64,000 nucleotides of DNA, from contig NC_088779.1 in NCBI RefSeq assembly GCF_954871325.1, positions 14,076,846 to 14,140,845 on the forward strand, read 5' to 3'. Source of the stretch: Gordionus sp. m RMFG-2023 (lineage: Eukaryota; Nematomorpha; Gordioida; Chordodea; Parachordodidae). Shown here one piece after another: positions 10,417 through 22,426 of the stretch; positions within the stretch are counted from its first letter, which is position 1; each line of letters opens with the position of its first letter. The notes under the pieces are model-generated. The model ran no database searches and had not been told where the DNA came from. It saw only the letters and a list, made by a program, of their open reading frames with translations. Both the position numbers and the translations under genes were made by a program.

Positions 10417-12323
10417 CATTGGCGTACGCAGCGGGGGGGGGGGCAGGGGGACAAATTCCCCCCCCCAAGCCAAAAAATGCAGATGCCAGATATATATTTC
10501 AAAAATATTATTGTTTATATTAATTTATATTTGTTAATATTTATTCGTATCTCATATTAAATATATATTTTATTACATTTATTATCACATTCATACGTTA
10601 TTTTATCAATTAATTTCGATTTCAAGTTTTCCGGCGTAATATTTACTTATTATTTTCAAATTTTTAGTGGCGTAATATTTATCTGCCATTTTCAAATTTC
10701 TATTCAAATAATAATTATTTCTGAAACGTCTGGTCCAACAGGGAAAAAGAAATTAAAACCTTTTCCAACGAGATAGAGCCTCTTCCATCAAGTACTAATA
10801 GCTATTAAGGAGTTAGAAGAGTCAATTATTTGCTATTACTGAAATATCACAATGGCATGAAAGAAATATTTCTTCAGAAGCAAGAAAATTATTGGATTCA
10901 ATGCTTATTCCAAATTTTATTTCTCATTAGAATGTATTACTTAATTATACAACTATTTTAAGTATTACTTTTCAAAAACATGACATTGATTTGATTAAGA
11001 AGATGAGAATAGCGGATAGCACTTTATCAGAACTCAAGGAAATTAGGGCTAATGTTGATGAAGAATTTTATATATTATTGTTGAGTCAAAAGCAGAGCTA
11101 TACGTGTTTAATATTTGTCTCCCTCGACTTGTAGCAAGGCAAGCTCATCGTTAAAACATTAATATAGGATCAGTAGAAGAGTATATCTTAGATGCAGATT
11201 AATTTATAACCCAAATAAATGAATTTTTAATTCATCATACTTACATCTGCAAATATTACTTCCACAAAAGCCTTCTCAACCTTTTTCAGATGGTGTAAGA
11301 AAAAAAAATATTTGTTAGATTTTTGTTATGAAGATGTTAAAGTATCTTATGATGCCTTACTAGCTGAATAACTATGTTTATAAGATTAACTATAGCTGAT
11401 ATAGTCCCAAAAATGCTATAGATGCTCTGCATTATTTCAAACACATTTTAGATTACCAATGTATTAAAAGGGTTTATAAACTCTTCCCATTAGTAAACTA
11501 ATGAGAGAACACTCTTTTTTAAGAAGAATAACAAAGGCCTGCAGAAGTACCATTTGCAGGGCACGGCCCAGATTTTTTTAAAGATTTTTAACGGCCCGGC
11601 CTGGGGTTTTTTTAAAAATTTTCAGGCCAGGCCCGGCTTTATTAAAAAAAATTTTTAGGCCCGGCTCGGCTTTTTTTTTTAATTTTTCAGGCTCGACCCG
11701 GCTTTTTTTAAAATAAATTATATTTATTTTTGATTTTTATAGCTAATAACAACGATTTCAAATATAGGCTGTTTTAAAAAATACAGCCCGGCCTGGGTGT
11801 TTTTTTTTAAAATAATTCAGGCCCGGCTTGGGTGTTTTTTTTAAAAAATTTAGGTCCGGCCCGGGTGTTTTTAAAAAAATTAAAATACTGTCCAGCCCAG
11901 GGGCCGGGCCTGCAGGTCTCTGAAAAACATACCAAAAAGTACAACATGTGAAAGTAGATTGAAAGGTTTGGATCTTTTGAATATTCATAGGCATTTGACG
12001 ACAAGCAAGGGTGAGATAATTGAAAAATTAGCTCAATCCCAATGAAGATTGGATTTTACACTAATATATAACATACAAAATACAATTATTCCTAAGAAAT
12101 TTTTTGTGTAAAGGCTCAAAAAATTCAAATTTATATTTTGGGTCATTTAAGTGATTCTTTACATATAATTTTTTTATAATTTGCATTAATTTAAAATTGT
12201 GTATTAGGAATAGTTATTAGTCCTAATAAATTTATGCTTGCTATTTTTAAAAAACAATAATATTTCTTTAAAAATATTATTATCCCCCCCCCCCCCCAGA
12301 CCAAATTCCTACGTACGCGCCTG
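10417..12323 (+). mobile_element. hAT element, copy 1 of the CAGGCG family
   Basis: 1,907 bp between perfect 8-bp duplications CTTGATTG (10409-10416 and 12324-12331). Left terminus CATTGGCGTACGCAG; right terminus inverted CAGGCGCGTACGTAGGAAT; both run into G/C homopolymers. The interior at about 10700-11370 holds a decayed hAT transposase of the zf-MYM style, ending in a dimerisation-like piece (TSANITSTKAFSTFRW near 11240-11290). Its stop codons are shared with the copy at 24365, so both descend from an already inactive, non-autonomous copy. It also holds the GGCCCGG ladder at 11540-11920. Confidence 0.88.
11540..11920. repeat. GGCCCGG / poly-T ladder inside hAT copy 1
   Basis: Eight or so GC boxes (GGCCCGGC, GGCCCGGCCTGGG) alternate at about 35-45 nt with T and A runs. 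The edges look like hAT termini: left CAGAAGTACC with GCAGGGCACGGCCC, right inverted CAGAGACCTGCAGGCCCGG. It may be a MITE nested in the hAT before that hAT spread, since the same ladder sits at the same place in the copy at 24365. Confidence 0.5.
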
Positions 12324-12331
12324 CTTGATTG

Positions 12332-12790
12332 ATATGAAGGCCTAGTCCATATTTATAATTTTTTAAAATTATTAGACCAGCCCGGGTTTTTAAAATCATA
12401 TTGCTTTTTTTAACCAGATTTTGGTGCTCGGCCTAAGTCTATAATTTTTTTTAAATTGTGTAATTTAGGAAGATATATAATTTCACATTTTCATATAAAA
12501 GCAAAATGCTTAAGAGTATATATATATATTTTTTTACAAATTATACTTAGAATCATTTCATTGGAATCAAGTATCTTTATATTAATCCATTTGCACGACC
12601 CGGCTCGGATTTTTTTAAAAAAAATTTCGGCCCTGTCCGGGTTCCGGTACGATTTTTTTTTTAAAATTTACAGGTCCGACCCGGATTTTTTTTTAAATAT
12701 ATTGCAATTTCAAATATTTGTTTTAAAATATATGGCTTGGTCCGGATATTTTTTTTAAAAAAAATTTCAGGCCCGGCCTAGTTATATTTA
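12332..12790. repeat. GC-box ladder, degraded hAT-like MITE
   Basis: Further CCCGG/GGCCC boxes in T/A runs (GCCCGGG near 12382, CCCGGCTCGG near 12598, CAGGCCCGGCC near 12767). It resembles the ladder at 11540, but no paired termini could be fixed. Reading frames across it are repeat artefacts. Confidence 0.4.
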
Positions 12791-13572
12791 AAAAAATTAA
12801 AATAATATTTATCAATCTATTTTTCATATATGGTATCAAAGTGGCAACTAATTTAAATTTGAATAAACAATAATTTAGCTTTTTCATACCCACTTTAACT
12901 ACTTCTTGAAGTCATTAAATTTTATTAGCTCTTTTAATTTTTAATTAATATTAAACTGCAATTCGATAAAAAAAACCAATTAAAATTTATTGCTTTAAAA
13001 AAAATTAAAACCGAGAAAATATTTCCCCGTGATTAATTACTTGCTTTCATTACATGATTTACAAATCATTTCAAAATAATTTTTGCATAGTTTATAGTGC
13101 CAATACCAAATATATAAACTTTAGACATATTTAATTAAAACGGAAAGTTTTTGATCAACATGTCATCATATTATCGGTACATTTCTTATTCATACCTCAT
13201 AAAATAAAGGATGAAATTTCTGCTTCACTCGCAAATTAATATTATTTTTGCCCGCATTCTTTGATGGGCTATCTGCTAGTTTAAATTATAAACTTTATAC
13301 GACTTTATGTTTTAACTTAACCGGAAATAGATATGAGTCGTCATTCCCAGCTACCTGGGGATTTTTTATAGCATATATATATATAAATTAATTTTATATT
13401 CACTCTAATTATATTATGTAGTGTGGTAGTTCGATTTTAATACCATAATAAGTTTGAACGCGTTCTTTAATATATCTAATTTTATTTATTTATTATATTA
13501 TTAAACCAATTTTTATATTATGTAATATTTACTAAGACATTTTCCAAAAGATTATTTTATATTTGTGCGGTG
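12791..13572. other. AT-rich intergenic DNA, no gene seen
   Basis: No coding or repeat-end signal supported, apart from a short TA dinucleotide run at about 13373. Confidence 0.5.
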
Positions 13573-14359
13573 GTGTTAATTAGTGTTGTTAAACGGCTAA
13601 GCCGAGTCGACTTAGCTACGACTCGAGCCTAGTTTCTAGTCGATAAAACGGCTCAGACTCGAGTCGACTAAATGAGCCGCATTAGTCGACTCATTTAGTC
13701 GGCTCACTTAGTCGGCTCGTAGTCGGCTCACTTAGTGGACTCAGAGGTTAGCTTGAGTTTAATTTAAATTTAGAGTCAAAATTTATTTTTATGTTATTAG
13801 ATATTTTAAATAATAATGTAGAATTTTATTTATTTATTTTTAGTGAAATAATTTATTTTATTTATATTTAATGTTAATATTTTATTATTAGCAAACAAAA
13901 AATTTTTTTAAATTTTATTTCAAATATGTTTTGATCTTATAATAAAAATGGATTTATTTATTTGATTTTTTTTAAATAAAAAAAAATTCATATTTTCGAG
14001 CTAAAAATTTTAAGCAAAAAATAATTTTTGAACAAAAATATTGAAACATATTTTGTTGATTTTTTTAATAAATTTTTAACTTTTTTAAGAAATACTTTTG
14101 TTAATTTTATCATAAATAAATAATCTTTTAGGTCAAATCTTCTATAGTTTTTATATATTATTTTTATAAATATATCTATATTTTAAGTTTATTTTATTAT
14201 AAGAGGTGGTTTTTCTAAATAATTTTTTTATAAATATATCTATATTTTAAGAATATATACTGGTTTTTCTTTTTCTAAATAATTTTTTTTATAAATATAT
14301 CTATATTTTAAGTATATTAAAAGAGGTGGTTTTTCTAAATTATTTTTTTATTAATATTT

Positions 14360-16175
14360 ATGTCAAACTTTTTTTAATGCGACAATTGTCATATGCGTTA
14401 TTTTTTAAGATTTTTGAAATTTTTGGACACAAAAGGGTTATAATATAATTTATATAGTAAAGATATTATATTATAAATTCAATGAAGATGTTCCCTGGAA
14501 AAATGATAATTATCATAATAGGTAGGTATTTTTGAACATATAAGATTTTTTTGTGACGCTAATGGGTAAAAATATGTTTCTTTAACAGGTAAAATTTAAT
14601 GTAGATGTACCCTAGATAAAAGACAATTGTCATAACAGTTATTTTTAAAGTTTTTCGAATTTTTTTGACGTAAATTGGCTAAAATAAGCTTTGCTAACAT
14701 GTTTAAATAAAATTTTAGTGAAGATGTAAGATAGATAAGTGACAATTGTCATAATCGTTGTTTTTAAAGTTTTTCGAATTTTTTTGTAAATGGGCTAAAA
14801 TAAGCATTGCTAACATGATTAAATAAAATTTTAGTGGAGATGTACCATAGATAAGTGACAATTGTCATAATCGTTGTTTTTAAAGTTTTTCGAATTTTTT
14901 TGACATAAATGGACTAAAATAAGCATTGCTAACATGATTAAATAAAATTTTAGTGGAGATGTACCATAGATAAGTGACAATTGTCATAATCGTTGTTTTT
15001 AAAGTTTTTCGAATTTTTTTGACGTAAATGGGCTAAAATAAGCATTGCTAACATGTTTAAATAAAATTTTAGTGGAGATGTACCATAGATAAGTGACAAT
15101 TGTCATAATCGTTGTTTTTAAAGTTTTTCGAATTTTTTTGACGTAAATGGGCTAAAATAAGCATTGCTAACATGTTTAAATAAAATTTTAGTGAAGATGT
15201 ACGATAGATAAGTGACAATTGTCATAATCGTTGTTTTTAAAGTTTTTCGAATTTTTTTGACGTAAATGGGCTAAAATAAGCTTTGCTAACATGTTTAAAT
15301 AAAATTTTAGTGAAGATGTACCCTAGATAAGTGACAATTGTCATAATCGTTGTTTTTAAAGTTTTTCGAATTTTTTTGACGTAAATGGGCTAAAATAAGC
15401 ATTGCTAACATGTTTAAATAATATTTTAGTGGAGATGTACCCTACAATTGTCATAATCGTTGTTTTTAAAGTTTTTCGAATTTTTTTGACGTAAATGGAC
15501 TAAAATAAGCATTGCTAACATGTTTAAATAATATTTTAGTGGAGATGTACCCTAGATAAGTGACAATTGTCATAATCGTTGTTGTTAAAGTTTTTCGAAT
15601 TTTTTTGACGTAAATGGGCTAAAATAAGCATTGCTAACATGTTTAAATAAAATTAAGTGAAGATGTACCCTAGATAAGTGACAATTGTCATAATCGTTGT
15701 TTTTAAAGTTTTTCGAATTTTTTTGACGTAAATGGGCTAAAATAAGCATTGCTAACATGTTTAAATAATATTTTAGTGGAGATGTACCCTAGATAAGTGA
15801 CAATTGTCATAATCGTTGTTTTTAAAGCTTTTCGAATTTTTTTGACGTAAATGGGCTAAAATAAGCATTGCTAACATGATTAAATAAAATTTTAGTGGAG
15901 ATGTACCATAGATAAGTGACAATTGTCATAATAGTTATTTTTAAAGTTTTATGACGTAAATAGGCTAAAATAAGTATTGCTAACATGTCTAAATATAATT
16001 TCAGTGAAGATGTACCCTAGAAAAGTAACAATTGTCATAATAATTATTTTTAAAGTTTTTTTAATTTTTTTGACTTAAATAGGCTAAAATAAGTATTGCT
16101 AACATATCTAAATAAACCTTCAGTGAAGATGTACCCTAGATAAGTGACAATTGTCATAATCATTATTTTATAATT
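14360..16175 (+). repeat. 119-bp GACAATTGTC array, left arm
   Basis: About 15 tandem units of roughly 119 bp, each with the 10-bp perfect palindrome GACAATTGTC in TGACAATTGTCATAATCGTT, then T/A runs, GGGCTAAAATAAGCATTGC, AACATG and GGAGATGTACC. Central units are nearly identical. Units at the outer edge (14386, 14505) and the inner edge (16030, 16149) are the most diverged, as expected when arrays are homogenised by unequal exchange. Confidence 0.93.
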
Positions 16176-16500
16176 TTATTGATGCAAATCGATAAAAATA
16201 TAGATTTTAATCATGTTAATTTAAGCTCGCGTGTTGTTATTATGGCATTTATATATCAAATTGTTTAATTAATTAAAAAGTAAATGTTTAGCATGAATTA
16301 TAATTTTATTCATACAAATAAAACTTATATTTTATATATTCGTTTGTTTAAATCAATTTATTTTATATTAACCTATTAAACAATTAATTTAAGAATGTAT
16401 ATAAATTGTTAAAATTTATTAGATAGTGAATGATAAAAGTTATATATTTAAAATAAAATTGTACCTTTATATTATCATCATCTTATGCCTATAGCCTTGC
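16176..16500. other. Centre of the fold-back element
   Basis: AT-rich spacer of about 325 bp where the array orientation flips. No coding sequence seen. Confidence 0.6.
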
Positions 16501-18960
16501 CAGCAATACTTATTTTAGCCTATTTACGTCAAAAAAATTTAAAATTAACTATTATGACAATTGTCATTTATCTAGGGTACATTTTCATTAAATTTTTAAT
16601 TTATCATCTTAGCAATCTATATTTATGTCCGTTTGCGTCAAAAAAATTTAAAAAACTTTAAAAATAATGATTATGACAATTGTCACTTTTCTAGGGTACA
16701 TCTTCACTGAAGTATTATTTAAATGTTTGCAATACCTATTTTAGCCTATTTAGGCTAAAAAATTAAAAATATTGAAAATAAAAATAACGATAATGACAAT
16801 TGTCATTAGAATTTATTTAGGGTACATCTTCATAATTTTTAATTTAACATGTTAGCAATCTATATTTATGCCCATTTGCGTAAAAACTTTAAAAATAACG
16901 ATTATGACAATTGTCACTTTTTCAGGGAACATCTTCATTGAATTTATAATATAATATCTTTACAATATAAATTATATTATAACCCTTTTGTGTCCAAAAA
17001 TTTCAAAAATCTTAAAAAATAACGCATATGACAATTGTCGCATTAAAAAAAAGTTTGACATAAATATTATTAAAAAATAGAAATAAATTAAAAAGGAATA
17101 ACTAAAATAAATAAAAGTTAAAGAAAAATTGACAAAAATTTAAAAAATATTATGATTTTCTTAGTACATCTTCACTAAATTTTTATTTAAACATGTTAGC
17201 AATGCTTATTTTAGCCCAATTACGTCAAAAAAATTCGAAAAACTTTAAAAACAACGATTATGACAATTGTCACTTATCTATGGTACATCTCCACTAAAAT
17301 TTTATTTAAACATGTTAGCAATGCTTATTTTAGCCCATTTACGTCAAAAAAATTCGGAAAACTTTAAAAACAACGATTATGACAATTGTCACTTATCTAT
17401 GGTACATCTTCACTAAAATTTTATTTAAACATGTTAGCAATGCTTATATTTTAGCCCATTTACGTCAAAAAACTTTAAAAACAACGATTATGACAATTGT
17501 CACTTATCTATCGTACATCTTCACTAAAATTTTATTTAAACATGTTAGCAAAGCTTATTTTAGCCCATTTACGTCAAAAAATTCGAAAAACTTTAAAAAC
17601 AACGATTATGACAATTGTCACTTATCTATCGTACATCTTCACTTAAATTTTATTTTAACATGTTAGCAATGCTTATTTTAGCCCATTTACGTCAAAAAAA
17701 TTCGAAAAACTTTAAAAACAACGATTATGACAATTGTCACTTATCTAGGGTACATCTCCACTAAAATATTATTTAAACATGTTAGCAATGCTTATTTTAG
17801 CCCATTTACGTCAAAAAATTCAAAAACTTTAAAAACAACGATTATGACAATTGTCACTTATCTAGGGTACATCTCCACTAAAATATTATTTAAACATGTT
17901 AGCAATGCTTATTTTAGCCCATTTACGTCAAAAAAATTCGAAAAACTTTAAAAACAACGATTATGACAATTGTCACTTATCTAGGGTACATCTCCACTAA
18001 AATATTATTTAAACATGTTAGCAATGCTTATTTTAGCCCATTTACGTCAAAAAAATTCGAAAAACTTTAAAAACAACGATTATGACAATTGTCACTTATC
18101 TAGGGTACATCTCCACTAAAATATTATTTAAACATGTTAGCAATGCTTATTTTAGCCCATTTACGTCAAAAAAATTCGAAAAACTTTAAAAACAACGATT
18201 ATGACAATTGTCACTTATCTAGGGTACATCTCCACTAAAATATTATTTAAACATGTTAGCAATGCTTATTTTAGCCCATTTACGTCAAAAAAATTCGAAA
18301 AACTTTAAAAACAACGATTATGAAATTGTCACTTATCTAGGGTACATCTTCACTTAAATTTTATTTAAACATGTTAGCAATGCTTATTTTAGCCCATTTA
18401 CGTCAAAAAAATTCGAAAAACTTTAAAAACAACGATTATGACAATTGTCACTTATCGGTACATCTTCACTAAAATTTTATTTAAACATGTTAGCAATGTT
18501 TATTTTAGCCCATTTACGTCAAAAAAATTCGAAAAACTTTAAAAACAACGATTATGACAATTGTCATTTAGGGTACATCTTCACTAAAGTTTTATTTAGA
18601 CATGTTAGCAATGTTTATTTTAGCCTATTTACGTCAAAAAAATTTAAAAAACTTTAAAAACAATGATTATGACAATTGTCATTTATCGACGGTACATCTA
18701 CATTAAATTTTACCTGTTAAAGAAACATATTTTTGCCCATTAGCGTCACAAAAAAATCTTATATGTTCAAAAATATACCTACCTATTATGATAATTATCA
18801 TTTTTCCAGGGAACATCTTCATTGAATTTATAATATAATATCTTTACAATATAAATTATATTATAACCCTTTTGTGTCCAAAAATTTCAAAAATCTTAAA
18901 AAATAACGCATATGACAATTGTCGCATTAAAAAAAAGTTTGACATAAATATTAATAAAAA
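16501..18960 (-). repeat. 119-bp GACAATTGTC array, right arm
   Basis: About 19-20 units of the same repeat in the opposite orientation. The arm is longer than the left because the outer edge is duplicated: the stretch around 16921-17060 (GGGAACATCTTCATTGAA, then CGCATATGACAATTGTCGC) recurs at 18808-18930. Apparent long reading frames between 17379 and 18657 are translations of the repeat and not genes. Confidence 0.93.
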
Positions 18961-19694
18961 AATAATTTAGAAAAACCACCTCTTTTAATATACTTAAAAT
19001 ATAGATATATTTTAAAAAAAAATTATTTAGAAAAAGAAAAACCACCTCTTTTAATATTCTTAAAATATAAATATATTTATTAAAAAAATATTTAGAAAAA
19101 GCCACCTCTAATAATAAACTTAAAATATAGATATATTTATAAAAATAATATAAAAAAACTATAGAAGATTTGACCTAAAAGATTATTTATTTATGATATA
19201 ATTAAAAAAAGAATAAAATTTTATGATAAAACAAAAGAATAAAATTTCTTCAAAAAATCAGCAAAATATGTTTCAAAAATATTTTTTGCTTAAAATTTTT
19301 AGCTCAAAAATATTAATTTTTTTTTATTTAAAAAAAAATCAAATAAATAAATCCATTTTTTTATAATCAAATCAAAACATATTATTTGCATTAAATAAAA
19401 TATAAATAAAATAAATTATTTTACTAAAAATAAATAAATAAAATTCTACATTATTATTTAAAATTTCTCAATAACATAAAAATAATTTTTGGCTCTAAAT
19501 TTAAAATAAACTCAAGCTACCCTCTGAGCCCACTAAGTGAGCCGACTAAGTGAGCCGACTAAGCGAGCCGACTAAGCGAGCCGACTAAGTGAGCCGACTC
19601 GTGCGGCTCCTTGATCGGCTTGAGTCGGAGCCGTTTTCTACGACTCGAGTCGCAAGTCGTAAGAACTAGACTTTTTAACAACACTAGTGTTAAT

Positions 19695-20097
19695 ATAAAT
19701 TTGAGTGTCGAAAAATAACTTCTCAACATTAACTTGGTAACAATATTATTATCCATTGAAATCTAAATTTTTTAATAAATCTGTTAAAATTATTTTAAAT
19801 ATTTATTTTAAAAAAAAATTTATGATCTAAATTTCTAAAATCACATAACATACCAATAAATTTTAATATTGTTATATTATAAGAAACAAACTGAAAATTA
19901 TGTAATAAACTGAATTAGTATTATTTTTTTCAGAATCTTTCAAAACTGTTTCGAGAAGGTATTGGGGATTACTGTTCCCATTCCTTTTAAGTTCCAAATT
20001 TTCCCCAACTTCCCTTCCTGAACGTTTTGCTCCATGTCCTTGTAAATATTACAAATTCCTGAGATCTCATTCAAATAATTAATCGACCCAACTGACA
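19695..20097. other. AT-rich spacer between two transposons
   Basis: No gene or RNA seen in this stretch. Confidence 0.5.
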
Positions 20098-20106
20098 ATA
20101 AAAATT

Positions 20107-21704
20107 GGTATCACGTCAATTCGGCGCGGAAAATTTGGCGCACGACATTTCGGCGCGGTGACAATTCAGCGCAACGTCAAATCGGCGCGGCGACAATTCA
20201 GCGCGTATCTATCAGTTGCATTTTATTATATATTACTTAGTATAAAAAAATAAGGATGATATAATAGAAATCATTTGGAATTTTGGTCCTATTAATTATT
20301 TCTCCATATTTATTTTTACAAAAATCTCAATTTTATTTACTAAATGTGTAATATCAAAAAAAATTAACAATCAATATTTATACCTATTTCTTTGGTTGAT
20401 CAATTTACCACATAAGATATGTTGATTAATAGCCAAAGTTATGTAAGCCGAGATTTTGAAGAAAGAAAGAAAAAGAAAGGTTTGAACCTCTATCTCGAAT
20501 CTTACATATTATTTTGGCTGAAATTTAAACCGACCGTTTTTAAAAAGAGACCCAGCCATAATCCAAAAATATCAAATTAAGACTGAATTATTTTTTAGAT
20601 TTATTAAAAATTCTTAAATTCTATTAATCCTTTTTAAAAAAAATATTATACTTAGGCTAATTTTTTCTATTATATAAATCAAAAATTAAATGTGTAATAT
20701 CAAAAAAAAATTAACAACCAATATTTATACCTATTTTTTGTTGACCAATTTACCACATATGGTAGAGATTTTTGGTATAGAAGAAAGAAAGAAAAAGAAA
20801 GGTTTGGACCTCTATCCCGAATCTTACATATTATTTTGGCTGGAATTTAAATCGACCGTTTTTAAAAATAGACCCAGCCATGGTCCAAAAAAAATCAAAT
20901 TAAGACTGACTCACTTTTTAGATTTATTAAAAATCCTTAAATTCTTTAATCCTTAAATTCTATTAATCCTTTTTAAAAAAAATATTATGTAGACTAATTT
21001 TTTCTATTATATAAATCAAAAATTAAATGTGTAATATCATAAAAAATTAACAACCAATATTTATACCTATTTCTTTGGTTGACCAATTTATCACATAAGG
21101 TATGTTGATTAGTAGCCAATGTTATGTAAGCCGAGATTTTGGGCATATTACTTATCAGGGGGGTATATTATTTTTTTATAATTTTTTTTTTTTTTATTAT
21201 CTAAAATTAGGCGTGAAAAGGGGATTTAAGATTTAACATTATAGTACTTAACAGGGGGTATTTTGGGTCTATTTTTAAAAAACGCTTGATTAAGATTGTA
21301 GCTAAAATAATATATAAGATTGGAGATAGAGGTCTAATCTTTCTTTTTCCTTTTTCCTTCTATGCGCAAAATCTCCAGGCTTACACAATATTGGATACTA
21401 ATCAACATACCTTATAATGTGGTAAAATGGTTCATTAAAGAAATAGGTATATATATTAGTTAATTTTTTTCGATATACATTTAGTAAATAAAATAGAGAT
21501 TTTTTGTAAAAATAAATATGGATAAATAATTAATAGGACCAACATTCAAAATGATTTATATTTAATCATCCTTATTTTTTTATACTAAGTAATATATAAT
21601 AAATTGCAACTGTAATAGATACGCGCTGAATTGTCGCCGTGTCGAATTGTCGTGAGCTGAATTGTCGCCGCTTCGAATTTTCCGAGCCGAATTGACGTGG
21701 AACC
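20107..21704. mobile_element. Mutator-like (MULE) MITE, 9-bp TSD
   Basis: 1,598 bp between perfect 9-bp duplications ATAAAAATT (20098-20106 and 21705-21713), the hallmark length of Mutator-like elements. Terminal inverted repeats start GGTATCACGTCAATTCGGC / GGTTCCACGTCAATTCGGC and extend more than 250 bp. The outer 110 bp is a ladder of about five 18-bp repeats (consensus CGACAATTCGGCGCG). The inner arms share TATTACTTAGTATAAAAAA and a purine-rich AAGAAAGAAAGAAAAAGAAA stretch. It has no transposase and would rely on a MULE transposase in trans; the decayed one at 45277 shows the superfamily is present. Confidence 0.85.
20340..21135 (+). repeat. 340-bp direct repeat inside the MULE MITE
   Basis: A unit beginning AAATGTGTAATATCA is present at about 20343 and 20688, and partly at 21026. 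It includes ACCTATTTCTTTGGTTGA, the AAGAAAGAAAG run and GACCCAGCC. An inverted partial copy occupies about 21270-21480. The reading frame across 20690-20956 is only this repeat. Confidence 0.75.
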
Positions 21705-21713
21705 ATAAAAATT

Positions 21714-21905
21714 ATATTAGAACTTATTAAATAAAATAAATATCAAAAATAATAGTTTAAAAGATTAACATCTATAATAATTATATAAATAATGGAGTTA
21801 ATGCAATTTATAGCATATTATAGTTCATAATTACTTATAAACGTTCATACTAAATAGTTTTTATATTCTAGAACATTATATAAAAATCAAGTATCAATAA
21901 GGATA
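21714..21905. other. Probable Hox intron sequence
   Basis: AT-rich sequence upstream of the Hox exon; no exon could be recognised here. Confidence 0.4.
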
Positions 21906-21913
21906 GTTAGTGA

Positions 21914-22372
21914 TAGAGGTATGCAAAGCCCGGTCTGCTTCTGCACCTTAAGGATTTTTGCACAAGTTGCCAGGCTACGTTATAATTTTCTGAAAAAATT
22001 TCCGGCCTGTAAAAATTTTACAAAAAGTCTGCCCCGGCCTGATAAACTAATTGTTTAATTTTTTGTGAAAATACATATTATGTATAGATTTAGTATTTTA
22101 GTTAGACAGCTCTTAAAATACAATGAAATAAGCATATTGTAATATATTTTCAAACAGTGTTACTCAAAATATTAACTTAAAATTCAAAAATATTAAAATC
22201 TAACCCGAGCTGGTCTATTAAACTTTTACGAAAAATCAGATATTAGCGAAACCCTGCCTGGTATTTTAGTAATATTTGTCAGGCCCGAAAATTTTTTATG
22301 CACGAATAGCTCAGTTCATTATAAAAAAAAATTAAAAATTCTGGCTCACGGGTTTAGCTTTGCAGATCTCTA
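21914..22372. mobile_element. 459-bp hAT-type MITE in the Hox intron
   Basis: Left terminus TAGAGGTATGCAAAGCC; right terminus inverted TAGAGATCTGCAAAGC. Flanking 8-mers GTTAGTGA and GTTGGTTA agree at 6 of 8 positions. The interior has CCCGGCCTG boxes in A/T runs and no coding capacity. Its right end lies only 54 bp before the splice acceptor of the Hox exon at 22427, so it sits in the upstream intron. Confidence 0.7.
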
Positions 22373-22426
22373 GTTGGTTATATAAGAATAATTGACATTT
22401 TTAAAATAAAAAATATTTTACTTTAG

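Larger units (their letters stand above)
13581..19686. mobile_element. Giant fold-back element, hAT-like ends
   Basis: 6,106 bp between perfect 8-bp duplications GTGTTAAT (13573-13580 and 19687-19694). Termini TAGTGTTGTTAAA are inverted, followed by short subterminal repeats of about 16 bp (AGTCGGCTCACTT and relatives, 13660-13740 and 19530-19610), AT-rich arms of about 600 bp, and then opposed tandem arrays of a 119-bp unit. The whole is one large imperfect palindrome. There is no transposase gene, so it must be mobilised in trans. The 8-bp duplication and TAGTGTTG end suit hAT. Long inverted arms made of tandem repeats resemble Drosophila Foldback elements in form, not necessarily in descent. 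Confidence 0.85.

Noticed and set aside
11758-12004. Minus-strand frames containing FQRPAGPAPGLDSILIF, also present at 25819-26048
   Set aside because: Translations of the GGCCCGG ladder in both hAT copies; repetition reflects the element, not a protein family.
12456-12758. 100-codon plus-strand frame
   Set aside because: Lies across the GC-box ladder; its residues follow the repeat.
17379-18657. Several plus-strand reading frames of 70-95 codons with repeated peptide MTIVTYL.YI.TKILFKHVSNAY
   Set aside because: They are translations of the 119-bp repeat; the period, and nothing like codon constraint, sets the pattern.
14360-18960. Regular repeats with a palindrome, superficially like a CRISPR array
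   Set aside because: Units are contiguous, about 119 bp, with no unique spacers, and occur as inverted arms in an animal genome.
20690-20956. 88-codon frame including EERKKKKGLDLYPES
   Set aside because: Inside the 340-bp direct repeat of the MULE MITE; the purine run gives the charged stretch.
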